This document shows, in pieces, positions 53,243 through 62,245 of a DNA stretch of 64,000 bases (position 1 is the first letter of the stretch; each line of letters opens with the position of its first letter). A program made the translations under genes and the position numbers. The notes beneath the pieces were generated by a model. That model worked only from the letters and a program-made list of their open reading frames with translations, was not told the DNA's origin and did not search any database. The DNA is from CAVREM01 sp963728825. GTDB lineage: Bacteria > Acidobacteriota > Vicinamibacteria > Vicinamibacterales > CAVVIG01. The DNA lies in assembly GCA_963728825.1 (NCBI GenBank), contig CAVSLA010000001.1, forward strand, positions 124,001-188,000, given 5' to 3'.

Positions 53243-54997
53243 TTACCGTTCATAGGTCGGGATGAAGGTAATCGGCCGCTCCGCGGTAAACGATGGTTGA
53301 AACACGTCGGTCCGGGCGTAGCCGTCCATGTCCCGTCCGATCGGCAGGCCCAGAAAGTACAAGATGGTCGGGACGACATCGACGATCGAGGCGCGCGGCA
53401 GCTGCCGCGTTTTCGCGACCGAGGCGCCATAGGCGAGCAGGAAACCGTCCGGCGCCCCTTCATGCGTGCCGCTCACGTCCGGATCGCCGAGGACCCGCTC
53501 GAGGACGCGTTTGCCAAAGCTCAGCGGCTCCATCCCGTAGCCGGAGACCACCAGCAGCAAATCGTCGGGGCCGAGGGCCGACAGGCCCCGGCCGATCGCG
53601 TCGTCGATGAAACCGTAGTGGCTCTCGAGAATCTGGCCGTAGCGGCGCCGATCGTCGTCCGATACGTCGCCGAATTCCTGCGGCACCGCATAGCGCAGGA
53701 AATAATGGCCGATCGGATCGACGCTTTCGTAGCGGGTAATGGTGACCTGGGCGGGCTCGATCGCCCCGAGCCACTGACTCAATGTGTCGTAAAGCCGATC
53801 GGTACGGCCGGGCAGCTGGTGACGCTCGGGGACGGCGATCGTGGTCCCGACCGGGACGATTGCCGGCAGGTTGCTCCACGAACCCTGCCCGACCGGGGCG
53901 ATGTCCACCAGCAGTTCCGGAGGGTAGACGACGGTTGAATCTTCGACTCCCGAAAGACTCGGTGACTGCTGCACATACTGATCGCTGACGACCCAGCCCC
54001 GGACGGCGGGGGCCGGATACGTGAGCGGCCAGTTGATCACGCCCACGCGAATGCCGAGCAAGGTCAGAATGCTCCAGAGTGGTCGGGCGCGCAGCGCCGC
54101 CGACGTCAGCGGTTCCTCGGTAAGGACCCCAAAACGCAACAGGCCGCTGGCGTAGCAGAAATCCGGCAGCAGACGGATCGAGTCCAGGCCGTTCGGCGTG
54201 CGGTAGACCGCCGCCGATCGCACGCCGTTCTTCTGCGGCAGCTTGCCGGTCGCGACGGCGGTCCACACCGCCTCGGCGGAAGTGGGATGGAGGGTCGCCA
54301 ACCGCATCACCGCTCCGGAATCGACGATCCGGCCGAAGTTGGGCAGGCGGCCTTCGGCGGTTGCGCGCGCGATCAGATCGAGCGAGGCGCCGTCGACGGC
54401 AATCACCGTCACTCTGGCGGGGCGATCCGGCGAGGGTGCGTCGAGCACGGCGTCGAGCGGCCGCGCTTCGAGAGGCGGATGTGTCCCGCGTCCGCGGAAC
54501 ACGAGCGGCGTCGCGACTGAAACAGCCGCGACGACGACCAGGCAGACGCCCCAGAGCAGCCGCTGACCTTCGTCGCTGCCGCGCCGGCCAAACGCCACCA
54601 GCACGAAGAGCGCGGCACAAAGGGCCAGCGCGACGGTGCCGCGGGTCATTGCGGCGACCGTTTCCGGCGCCAGCACGAGGCCGAACGTCCGGACATTTGC
54701 CCCCATCAACGCCGCTCCGGCCGCGGCGGACAGCGCTCCCAACCACGACAGCACCGCGATGCTGGTCCACGCCGGCGAAAACAACTGGCGAGCCAGCAGC
54801 TGCCGCACCACCAGCAGCGCGTAGAACAGCGCCATCAGATGGATCACATAGAAGATACCGACGGACTGCGCGACCGGAACGAGTTTCAGCGGATGAAGCG
54901 GCAGCCGCGGATTCAGCTGCAGCAGAAGAATCAGCAGGTAGCACGTCGCCAGCATCGCGGCCGCCAGCGAGTTGCTCAGCATTCGAAGGTAGCGCAC
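53243..54997 (-). CDS. Membrane-anchored type I phosphodiesterase-like (alkaline phosphatase superfamily) protein
   Basis: This protein of about 584 residues has five or six N-terminal helices (to about residue 165) and then an alkaline-phosphatase-superfamily domain. VIAVDGASLDLIARA gives the first metal Asp, LHPTSAEAVWTAVATG the nucleophile Thr/Ser region, YESVDPIGHYF the Asp/His pair, and GTHEGAPDGFLLAYG the last His. The usual DHG motif is replaced by VVSGYGMEPLSF, so one metal site may be lost. Substrate unknown. GTG 54997 is chosen because a TATACT lies 8 nt upstream; ATG 54982 is the alternative. Confidence 0.78.
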   Translation of the reverse strand: MRYLRMLSNSLAAAMLATCYLLILLLQLNPRLPLHPLKLVPVAQSVGIFYVIHLMALFYALLVVRQLLARQLFSPAWTSIAVLSWLGALSAAAGAALMGANVRTFGLVLAPETVAAMTRGTVALALCAALFVLVAFGRRGSDEGQRLLWGVCLVVVAAVSVATPLVFRGRGTHPPLEARPLDAVLDAPSPDRPARVTVIAVDGASLDLIARATAEGRLPNFGRIVDSGAVMRLATLHPTSAEAVWTAVATGKLPQKNGVRSAAVYRTPNGLDSIRLLPDFCYASGLLRFGVLTEEPLTSAALRARPLWSILTLLGIRVGVINWPLTYPAPAVRGWVVSDQYVQQSPSLSGVEDSTVVYPPELLVDIAPVGQGSWSNLPAIVPVGTTIAVPERHQLPGRTDRLYDTLSQWLGAIEPAQVTITRYESVDPIGHYFLRYAVPQEFGDVSDDDRRRYGQILESHYGFIDDAIGRGLSALGPDDLLLVVSGYGMEPLSFGKRVLERVLGDPDVSGTHEGAPDGFLLAYGASVAKTRQLPRASIVDVVPTILYFLGLPIGRDMDGYARTDVFQPSFTAERPITFIPTYER

Positions 54998-55005
54998 GTG
55001 CCAGG

Positions 55006-55013
55006 AGTATACT
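55006..55013. promoter_or_regulatory. Palindromic shared -10 (AGTATACT) for two divergent leaderless genes
   Basis: AGTATACT reads TATACT on both strands. On the plus strand it ends 6 nt before the pyrK ATG (55020). On the minus strand it ends 8 nt before the phosphodiesterase GTG (54997). Each transcript would start at or next to its start codon. Confidence 0.55.
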
Positions 55014-55019
55014 GCCGCG

Positions 55020-55832
55020 ATGCCCCTCGACATTTCCGCCGAGGTGATTCGCAACGAGCGCTTGTCATCCGACTACAACGTGGTCGCGCTGTCGGCGCCG
55101 ACGATTGCCGCCGCCGCGGCGCCCGGCCAATTCGTGATGATCAAGGCGGGACGCGGTCTCGATCCGCTGCTGCGGCGACCGTTTTCTGTCTTCGAAGTTC
55201 TTCGCGACGCCAGCGGACGGCCCGAGGGTATTTCGCTTCTGAACAAGCGCATCGGGATTTCGACCGGGCAGCTCTACGAGGCGCAGCCGGGTCAGCGCAT
55301 TGCCTGCCTCGGCCCGCTCGGCCGTCCGTTCACGGTCGTCGAGCCGCCGACCGAGGCGTGGATGATCGCCGGCGGCGTCGGCCTGGCGCCGTTTGCGGCG
55401 CTCGGTGAAGCGCTTCGCGCGCGCGGCGTTCGCACGACGTTGTTCTATGGAGCGCGGCGGGCAGCCGAGCTGTTCTATCTGGATCTCTTCCGCCGACTGG
55501 AGATCGAACTACTGCTCACGACCGAGGACGGAAGCCTCGGCGAGCACGGACGGATCGCCGGTCCGCTCGAACGCCGGCTCGCGGCATTGGATCGTGGACG
55601 GACCGTCATGCTGTACGCCTGTGGACCCGAGGGAATGCTGGCGGCTTGCGCCGCCATCGCCATCCGATTTGGACGGCCCTGTCAGGTATCGGTCGAGCGG
55701 GTGATGGGCTGCGGCCTGGGCGGCTGCTACAGCTGCGTCGTTCCGATGCGCGGGGAGCAGGGCGGCTTCCATCATGTCCGCTCCTGCCTCGCGGGACCGG
55801 TGCTTCCCGCGGATCAAATCGTCTGGGACTGA
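55020..55832 (+). CDS. pyrK: Dihydroorotate dehydrogenase electron transfer subunit (PyrK)
   Basis: PyrK is the FAD and 2Fe-2S subunit that passes electrons from PyrD to NAD. The 270-residue protein has the FAD-binding fold (LLRRPFSVFEV, IAGGVGLAPFAAL) and YACGPEGMLAA. The cluster cysteines are in VMGCGLGGCYSCVVP with the last in VRSCLAGPV. It precedes pyrD by 1 bp. Its presence shows the NAD-dependent 1B type of dihydroorotate dehydrogenase. Confidence 0.95.
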   Translation: MPLDISAEVIRNERLSSDYNVVALSAPTIAAAAAPGQFVMIKAGRGLDPLLRRPFSVFEVLRDASGRPEGISLLNKRIGISTGQLYEAQPGQRIACLGPLGRPFTVVEPPTEAWMIAGGVGLAPFAALGEALRARGVRTTLFYGARRAAELFYLDLFRRLEIELLLTTEDGSLGEHGRIAGPLERRLAALDRGRTVMLYACGPEGMLAACAAIAIRFGRPCQVSVERVMGCGLGGCYSCVVPMRGEQGGFHHVRSCLAGPVLPADQIVWD

Positions 55833-55833
55833 C

Positions 55834-56772
55834 ATGGATCTGTCCGTTCGCATCGGCTCGCTGACGCTGAAGAATCCGCTGATCGCCGCGAGCGGCTGCT
55901 TCGGCTACGGCGTGGAGTACGCCGACCTCGTCGACCTCGCCTGGCTGGGCGGCGTGGCGGTCAAGGGCCTGTTCCTCGCCGAGCGCGAGGGGCACCCGCC
56001 GCCGCGAATCGTCGAAACACCGGCCGGGATGTTGAACGCCATCGGACTGCAGGGAATCGGCGTCCGGCGGTTCGTCGACGAGAAGCTCCCCGAGCTGCGA
56101 GCGCGTCATGCGACCGTGATCGTGAACGTCTGCGGCACCACCCTCGACGAGTATGTCGAGGTGTCGCGCATCCTGGCGGACGCCGAAGGCGTCGACGCCA
56201 TCGAGTTGAACATCTCGTGTCCGAACATCAAGGAAGGCGGCATTCAGTTCGGCTGCAGCCTGACCGGCACCTACGACGTGGTCAGCGCCGTACGACGGGT
56301 CACCCGGCTGCCGGTGATTCCCAAGCTGACGCCGAACGTCACCGACGTCTCGTCGTTTGCCAGGGCCGCCGAAGAGGCCGGCGCAGACGCCGTGTCGCTG
56401 GTCAACACGTTCCTCGCGATGGTCATCGACGTTGAAACACGGCGGCCGAAGATTTCGAACATCGTCGGCGGGCTGAGCGGCCCGGCGATTCGCCCGATTG
56501 CCGTGCGCATGGTCTACGAATGCCGCCAGGCGGTGAAGATTCCGATCATCGGGATGGGCGGCATCGCCGACGCTCGCGATGTGCTCGAGTTCATGATTGC
56601 CGGTGCCACGGCGGTACAGGTCGGCACCGCGAACTTCGTCGATCCCTTGATCTGGCCGAAACTGCTCGACGGCGTGCGCGATTACCTGCAGCGCCACGGG
56701 ATCAGTCGGATCGTAGACCTCGTGGGTACTCTGGATACACGCGCCCGGGATCGCGAATGGATCAGCTCTTAG
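55834..56772 (+). CDS. pyrD: Dihydroorotate dehydrogenase 1B catalytic subunit
   Basis: PyrD oxidises dihydroorotate to orotate with FMN. The 312-residue protein contains LKNPLIAASGCFGYG, GLQGIGVRRFV, the catalytic Cys in ELNISCPNIKEGG and the FMN phosphate site IPIIGMGGIADARDVLEF. It pairs with the upstream pyrK. The 3' end overlaps pyrF by 16 nt. Confidence 0.96.
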   Translation: MDLSVRIGSLTLKNPLIAASGCFGYGVEYADLVDLAWLGGVAVKGLFLAEREGHPPPRIVETPAGMLNAIGLQGIGVRRFVDEKLPELRARHATVIVNVCGTTLDEYVEVSRILADAEGVDAIELNISCPNIKEGGIQFGCSLTGTYDVVSAVRRVTRLPVIPKLTPNVTDVSSFARAAEEAGADAVSLVNTFLAMVIDVETRRPKISNIVGGLSGPAIRPIAVRMVYECRQAVKIPIIGMGGIADARDVLEFMIAGATAVQVGTANFVDPLIWPKLLDGVRDYLQRHGISRIVDLVGTLDTRARDREWISS

Positions 56773-57473
56773 TCGCATTGGATGTCGACACCGCGGCGGA
56801 GGCGCGTGCCCTGGCCGATTCACTCCGCGGAGCCGTCGGCGGGTTCAAGATCGGAAGCCGCCTCTTCACGAGTGACGGCCCAGCCCTCGTCGAGCAGCTC
56901 GTGGCGCGCGGCGACCGGGTGTTCCTCGACCTGAAATTCCACGATATTCCTCATACGGTCGCAGGCGCGGTCGGCGCGGCCACCCGGCTTGGCGTCTGGA
57001 TGCTGACCTTGCACGCGGCCGGAGGGGCGGCGATGATGCGGGCCGCCGGCGACGCCGCCCGCGAAGAAGCGTCACGCCGATCGATCGAACCGCCGCTCGT
57101 GATCGCGGTGACGATGCTCACGAGCTTGGATGAATCCGCGCTTTCAGAGGTCGGCTTTTCCGGCTCGATGACCGGTCAGGTCGAGAAGCTGGCGCTCCTC
57201 GCGCAAACGGCGGGGCTTGCCGGAGTGGTCGCATCGCCCCGCGAGATCGTCCCGATTCGGCAGTCGTGCGGAACCCGGTTCACCATCGTCACGCCGGGCA
57301 TCCGGGGGCCTGAAGATGCTCACGGCGACCAGAGCCGAACAATGCCGGCGCCCGACGCCCTGAACGCCGGGGCAAACTACCTCGTAGTCGGCAGGCCGAT
57401 TATCGCCGCCACCAATCCGCGTCAGGCCGCCGATCGACTCGCTGCCGCCTGCAAAGTCTCGCAGAGTACGTGA
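56757..57473 (+). CDS. pyrF: Orotidine 5'-phosphate decarboxylase
   Basis: PyrF makes UMP from OMP. The 238-residue protein has LLVALDVDTAAEARALAD, FKIGSRLFTS, the catalytic tetrad in VFLDLKFHDIPHTV, TPGIRGPEDAHGDQ and YLVVGRPI. ATG 56757 lies inside the end of pyrD. The gene completes the pyrK-D-F series and overlaps a glutaredoxin gene by 4 nt. Confidence 0.96.
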   Translation: MDQLLVALDVDTAAEARALADSLRGAVGGFKIGSRLFTSDGPALVEQLVARGDRVFLDLKFHDIPHTVAGAVGAATRLGVWMLTLHAAGGAAMMRAAGDAAREEASRRSIEPPLVIAVTMLTSLDESALSEVGFSGSMTGQVEKLALLAQTAGLAGVVASPREIVPIRQSCGTRFTIVTPGIRGPEDAHGDQSRTMPAPDALNAGANYLVVGRPIIAATNPRQAADRLAAACKVSQST

Positions 57474-57709
57474 TCCGCGTTTCCATCTACTCCCGCCCGG
57501 GCTGTCACCTCTGCGAGGAAATGAAAGCGGTCGTCCACCGTGTGGCCGAGACGATGCCACTGGTGCTCGACGAGATCGACATTTCCGACGATGCGCAGCT
57601 CGAGCGACTGTACGGGACGGAAATTCCCGTGCTGATGATCGGCGGACGTAAGGTGGCGAAGTACCGAATCGGTGAGGGCGAGCTGCGGCGGATTCTTGAC
57701 GCTCTCTGA
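57470..57709 (+). CDS. Glutaredoxin family protein
   Basis: This 79-residue thioredoxin-fold protein has the redox motif CHLC at residues 12-15 (IYSRPGCHLCEEMKA) and the cis-Pro block EIPVLMIGGRKVAKYR. It belongs to the short glutaredoxin-2-like group rather than to GSH-binding glutaredoxins. GTG 57470 overlaps the pyrF stop. A thiol-reduction role is likely; a link to pyrimidine synthesis is only positional. Confidence 0.85.
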   Translation: MIRVSIYSRPGCHLCEEMKAVVHRVAETMPLVLDEIDISDDAQLERLYGTEIPVLMIGGRKVAKYRIGEGELRRILDAL

Positions 57710-57730
57710 GGACCGGTAAAACCTGGCAAA

Positions 57731-57770
57731 GGGGAGGGACAGGAGCGGACTCTCGCCTCCTGCCCTTCCG
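57731..57770. terminator. Hairpin between convergent glutaredoxin and pal genes
   Basis: GGGGAGGGACAGGAGCG pairs imperfectly with CGCCTCCTGCCCTTCC across 6 nt, in the 80-bp gap between two converging genes. It resembles the element at 5214-5299 in sequence (CAGGAG/CTCCTG, CCCTTCC). Confidence 0.55.
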
Positions 57771-57789
57771 GCGTTTCCTGCCCGACTGC

Positions 57790-58371
57790 TTACTTCGCAG
57801 TAATGATGAAGTGTCCGCGGCGGTTCTGCTGCCAGCAATCCTCGGTTTCGGCCGTGCAGAACGGCTGTTCCTTGCCTTTACTCACGACCGTGAGGCGAGT
57901 GGCCGGAATACCGAGGTTGACCAGGTAGTCTTTCACGGCGGTCGCGCGGCGGCTGCCGAGCGCGAGGTTGTACTCCGAGCTGCCGCGCGAGTCGGCATGC
58001 CCTTCCACCGTGATCTGCGTGCTCGTCCACCGCTTCAGCCACTCGGCGTTCTTCTGCAGCGGCCCACGACCCTCGTCGCGGACCACCGACTGGTCGTAAT
58101 CGAAGAAGACGTCGCTTAGCGGCCGTTCTGCGTTCAGCTGTTCCAGCGTCTTCTGCGCGAAGATCTGCTCCTCGGTGAGCGGCGCCGGCTTTGGAGCCGG
58201 GGCGGGCGGAGGCGGTGGTGGTGGCGGCGGCGGTGTCGCCGCAGCAGCAGGCGGCGGCGGAGGCGGCGGCGCCGGAGTCGGCGCGGGAGCCTGTCGCCTG
58301 CATCCTGTCGCGACCAGCATCAGGATCGCAAACAGGGCAATCACGGAACCGACTTGTCGGGCGCGAGTCAT
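57790..58371 (-). CDS. pal: Peptidoglycan-associated lipoprotein (Pal/OmpA C-terminal domain)
   Basis: This 193-residue lipoprotein has a lipobox ATGC with Cys24. A Pro/Ala-rich linker with two poly-proline runs spans residues 28-66. The OmpA-C domain follows: LSDVFFDYDQSVVRDEG, the peptidoglycan-binding VEGHADSRGSSEYNLALGSRRA and LTVVSKGKEQPF. Pal links the outer membrane to peptidoglycan in the Tol-Pal system. No tol genes flank it. ATG 58371 has AGGAG 7 nt upstream. Confidence 0.9.
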   Translation of the reverse strand: MTRARQVGSVIALFAILMLVATGCRRQAPAPTPAPPPPPPPAAAATPPPPPPPPPPAPAPKPAPLTEEQIFAQKTLEQLNAERPLSDVFFDYDQSVVRDEGRGPLQKNAEWLKRWTSTQITVEGHADSRGSSEYNLALGSRRATAVKDYLVNLGIPATRLTVVSKGKEQPFCTAETEDCWQQNRRGHFIITAK

Positions 58372-58445
58372 CGTCACACTCCTGGGAGTTTTCGCAGCTT
58401 ACAAAGTCAACTGCTGAGTGTCAATCCAATCCGGCACAAGATCGC

Positions 58446-58451
58446 TACAAT
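58446..58451 (+). promoter_or_regulatory. -10-like hexamer of the methyltransferase gene
   Basis: TACAAT ends 7 nt before the GTG at 58459, with no SD. A leaderless transcript is likely. Confidence 0.4.
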
Positions 58452-58458
58452 CCGACGC

Positions 58459-59205
58459 GTGGAGCATCTGCTGCACGCCACGTCGCTCGCCGAAGCCCGC
58501 CACTTCTGGTTCCGGGGCTTTCGGTTTTTCGTGGCGCCGCTCCTGCGCGATGCGACGAGCGGCGTCACGCATGCGACGTTGCTCGACTGCGGCTGCGGGA
58601 CCGGCGCCAACGTGGATCTTTTGAGCCGATATGGGAAGGCGTTCGGCTTCGACCTGTCGCTGACAGGCCTGCGGCTCGGCCATCAGGCCGGACGCGGCCG
58701 CCTCGCCCGCGCGACAGTTGCCGCCGCACCTTTTCCCAGTAATTCGTTCGATGTCGTAACCTCGTTCGACGTGCTCTACTCGCTCGAGGCGGAAGTGGAG
58801 CGCGCCGCCGTCCACGAGATGTATCGGCTGCTCCGCCCCGGAGGTTACCTTGTCGTCAACGTTGCCGCCATGGAGGCCCTGCGGGGCGACCATTCGGTGC
58901 TCAGCCGGGAGGTCCGCCGGTACAGCCGGGCCAGTCTGGGGAGGCTCCTGGCGGGCGCGGGCTTTTCTATTGTGCGAATGACCTATACCAACGCGTCCCT
59001 GTTCCTGCCGATGCTGGCGGTTCGAGCCGCCCAGAGGATGCGGGGGCTTTCCGCGGAGGAGCACGCCCAGCAGGAAATCACCGTGCCGTCTGCCCCCGTC
59101 AATGCCCTCTTGACGGCTGCACTGCGGGCCGAGAGCTGGTGGCTGCGAGTCCTCGACAACCCGTTCGGCAGCTCGCTGTTGTGCCTCGCTAGGAAGCCGG
59201 CGTAA
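58459..59205 (+). CDS. SAM-dependent methyltransferase (class I)
   Basis: This 248-residue protein begins HATSLAEARHFWFRGF. It has the SAM motif LLDCGCGTGANVDLL, then GFDLSLTGLRLG, the motif II region VTSFDVLYSL and the post-II block YRLLRPGGYLVVNVAA. The target is unknown; such enzymes are often found with glycan genes, and a GT-C membrane protein lies convergent to it. The GTG start is supported by the upstream TACAAT. Its 3' end overlaps the next gene by 17 bp. Confidence 0.82.
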   Translation: MEHLLHATSLAEARHFWFRGFRFFVAPLLRDATSGVTHATLLDCGCGTGANVDLLSRYGKAFGFDLSLTGLRLGHQAGRGRLARATVAAAPFPSNSFDVVTSFDVLYSLEAEVERAAVHEMYRLLRPGGYLVVNVAAMEALRGDHSVLSREVRRYSRASLGRLLAGAGFSIVRMTYTNASLFLPMLAVRAAQRMRGLSAEEHAQQEITVPSAPVNALLTAALRAESWWLRVLDNPFGSSLLCLARKPA

Positions 59206-61403
59206 TCCGACATTCGAGAATCTTCACGCCGAGGCGGCGTTGGTCCGCCGACCGCCACCTGGTTTCCGCCGGCACGAAACTCCCGTCGGTCTCGATCGTC
59301 ATGATGCTTTCGGGTTTGGTCAACGCCGCCGCAGGAACGGATGCGTTGACGATGAAGGAAGACCCGACCGTCTCGGTCGCGACAACGGCATCATTGACCC
59401 GGATGGTGAGGGTGACGTCGCGCCCGGACTCCGATTCACCACGGATGGCCATCGACAGGGCATTGCCCGCGGCACGAACCCGGATGGCCGATCGATCGCT
59501 CGTCCATCGCCATGACTCGCCGGTCGAGGGATTGTACTCCGACTCGTGCCACCCCTCCCCGAATCCGTAAACCACGCTGCCGGCTGGCTGGGCATCGAAC
59601 TGCTCCAGGGCAACGCGGTCGCTATCGGCAACCACCGTCATTCTCGCGTAGTCGCCCTCCCCGGCAGTGGCGCCCGAGGGAAGCTCCAGCATTCGCAGGA
59701 AGAACCCGCTCCCCACGGCCGTTTCGTCGATGATCCGATCGTCGATTGAAACGCGCAATCGGGACGTTGCGGCACCTCCTGGGAGAAGTCGGCCACCAAT
59801 CATCAGCGTGACGGGACCGGGTGTGCGACGAATCCAACCTTGGCTGCCCCCCGAACCCGGTCCGCGCGAATCGCGCGCCGCAACGCCTGCCGCCTCTGGC
59901 GTGAGGGCCCACCCTTCACCGAGGTACCAGGCTGGTCGTACCAGCTCGTACCAGTCCATCTCGCTCGGGCGCACTCCACCGATCAACGCGGGAAATCTGA
60001 GCCGCCACCGGTACGATGCCTTCGGTCCGTCGTGATCGACGAGCGCGAGATCGCTCCGGAGCGGATCGGCGACAAACCAGACCGGCGCGCGCCCCCCGTC
60101 GTTCCAGGTACTTGACCAGCTCGAGCCACTCGACGCGGGGCGGCGCGGGCAGCCGCGACGCGAACGTCGGGGATTCGGGCTCGATCCAGCGCAACGGCCG
60201 CCGGAGATCGAAATCCTGCCGGCGGTGCATCGCGAGGACGGGAGCCTCGCGCTCGGGGAGGACGGCCGTCAACGCGCGCATGTCAGCGAGCATGCGGAAC
60301 GCAGGCGCGGGACTCCCAGCCTGAGCGACCAGCGACCCCTGGCCAACTGAGAGCGCCACCGCAGCAAGCCCTGCGACAAGCCAGGGGGCATGGCGGGGTA
60401 CGATCCAGGAGACCCCGGCGGTCGCCAGGTACGCGATCGGTACGACCAGCGGCAACGAATAGCGGGTCGTCACCGTTTCCTGAAAGAGCATGTTGAAGAC
60501 AAGGTAGGGACCGAAGGCCGCGGCAAGCGTGACGAGCGTATCGGGCGCCGTCGCCATCAGCCGCACGATCCCGACGGTCGCCATCGCGAGCAGCACGCCC
60601 GCAAGTGGCCACCAGCCCCAGGGCGCCAGAAAGCCATATTCGATCTGTGCCAGAAACTGCCTCGGAGTGGGAGTCGTCCAGAGCATCGTGACGCCGGACA
60701 GATCGGCGCCGCCCTGAAAGGCCACCGCGTTCCAATAGACGCGCGGTCCACCGGACAGCGCCAGGAGGGGGAGCGCCCAAAGCAGGACTCCGCCGCCGTA
60801 CGCGGCCGCAATCGCCAGCGCCGCCCGCGGCCGCCACGCTTGCCGATGTCTCGCAACGGCCAGCAGGATCAGCGGCACAGTCAGCCAGACCACCTGCGAT
60901 CTGATGCCGGCGCCGACTCCAGCGGCAAACGCCGCCGCGGCCAACTCACGAGTGGTGGCGGCACGCAGGAGGAGCCACTGTGCCAGCAGCGCGGCGGCAA
61001 GCCCCGGGACGTCACTCAGTGGACGCGCTGCGGTGATCCACATCAGCGGCGCCGTCAGCGCCAGCAGGGCCGAGCCCCAGGCGATCGATCGACGGTGGCC
61101 GCTCTTGTCAAGCACGCCGAACAACGCGACCAGGACGAGCGCGCTGAGCGCGCCGCAGACGATGCCCAGCAGGCTCAGGGTCGTGACCTCGGAGCCGACC
61201 ATGGCGTTCACGGCCTTCGCGGTGAGGATGAACAGTGGGTAACCGGGCGGATGCGGCTGATGTTCGGCGACGTCGAAGTCGCGAATCCCGAGCGCGAAAT
61301 TGATCGAGTCGAGATCTTCGAGCGAGCGGGCCGGGTATGGCAGGTGAAGAACGAGAAAGCCGAGCGCGAGAGCCGCCGCGATCGACCGCGACGAACCTGC
61401 CAC
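59189..61403 (-). CDS. GT-C-type (ArnT/PMT-like) membrane glycosyltransferase with C-terminal beta domain (one frameshift)
   Basis: The N-terminal part of about 430 residues has ten to twelve hydrophobic helices. The early acidic motif SLEDLDSINFALG and HQPHPPGYPLF follow the first helix, as in ArnT/PMT-like lipid-linked sugar transferases. The C-terminal part of about 300 residues is soluble and beta-rich (MDWYELVRPAWYLGEGWALT, YGFGEGWHESEYNP). The frame breaks in a six-G run at 60092-60097; one G fewer joins KYLERRG to RAPVWFVADP and gives about 737 residues. Donor and acceptor are unknown. Confidence 0.75.
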
Positions 61404-61408
61404 GCGGG

Positions 61409-62245
61409 CTAGGCGCTCTCGCGCGGCTGCGCGGTAAACGTCGGCTGCAGCAGCAGTCCTTCGTTCAAGCTGCCGGTGCGGTAGCCCTGCAAATCGATGG
61501 TGATGTAGCGATAGCCGATCGCCTTGAGCCGGCTGACGATCGCCGATGCGATCTCGGGCTCGAGCGCCCGCGCGAGCTCATCCCGCCCGATCTCGATGCG
61601 CGCCAGCTCGTCATGGTGCCGCACGCGGCACACCCGGAAGCCGAGATCGCGAAGCGCTTCCTCTGCCTGCTCGATCGTGCGCAGCTTGCCGTCGGTCACT
61701 TCGTGGAAGTAGGGGATTCTCGACGAGAGGCAGGCCGACGCCGGCTCGTCCCAGGTCGGCAGACCGGCGCGCCGCGACAGCTCGCGGATCTCCAGTTTGG
61801 CGAGATCGACTTCGTCGAGCGGGCTTCGCACGCCGAACTCGCGGGCCGCCTGGCGGCCGGGACGATAGTCGCCGCGATCGTCGGCATTGTTGCCGTCGAC
61901 GATCACCGCCTGACGGCGCGCGGCAATCGGCGTGAGCTGCGCATAGAGCTCGTGTTTGCAGTAGTAGCAGCGGTTGGCCGGATTGGCGCGATATTCAGGC
62001 CGCTCGAGCTCGTCGGTGCGGATGATCTCGTGGCGCAAGCCGAAACGGGCCGCGATCTGGATCGCCATCTCGCGGTGGCGCCGCGGGTAACTCGGGCTGT
62101 CGGCGGTGATGGCGATCGAGCGATCGCCCAACGTGTCGTGCGCGATCCAGGCGAGATAGGCACTGTCGACGCCGCCGCTGTAGGCCACGACGACGGAGCC
62201 CAGCGAGGAGAGCCTGTCCCGCAGGGCGCGTTCCTTCTCGATCAT
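61409..62245 (-). CDS. larE: LarE-like ATP-dependent sacrificial sulfur transferase (PP-loop)
   Basis: LarE activates and thiolates the pyridinium dinucleotide precursor of the nickel-pincer cofactor, giving up a cysteine sulfur. The 278-residue protein has the PP-loop SGGVDS at residues 23-28, ITADSPSYPRRHRE, NRCYYCK (Cys93 and Cys96), and Cys172 in PASACLSSRIPYF at the position of the sacrificial cysteine. larA, larB and larC are not nearby. The ATG overlaps by 4 nt the stop of a LysW-like gene, so the two are coupled and may work on something other than the pincer cofactor. Confidence 0.88.
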   Translation of the reverse strand: MIEKERALRDRLSSLGSVVVAYSGGVDSAYLAWIAHDTLGDRSIAITADSPSYPRRHREMAIQIAARFGLRHEIIRTDELERPEYRANPANRCYYCKHELYAQLTPIAARRQAVIVDGNNADDRGDYRPGRQAAREFGVRSPLDEVDLAKLEIRELSRRAGLPTWDEPASACLSSRIPYFHEVTDGKLRTIEQAEEALRDLGFRVCRVRHHDELARIEIGRDELARALEPEIASAIVSRLKAIGYRYITIDLQGYRTGSLNEGLLLQPTFTAQPRESA

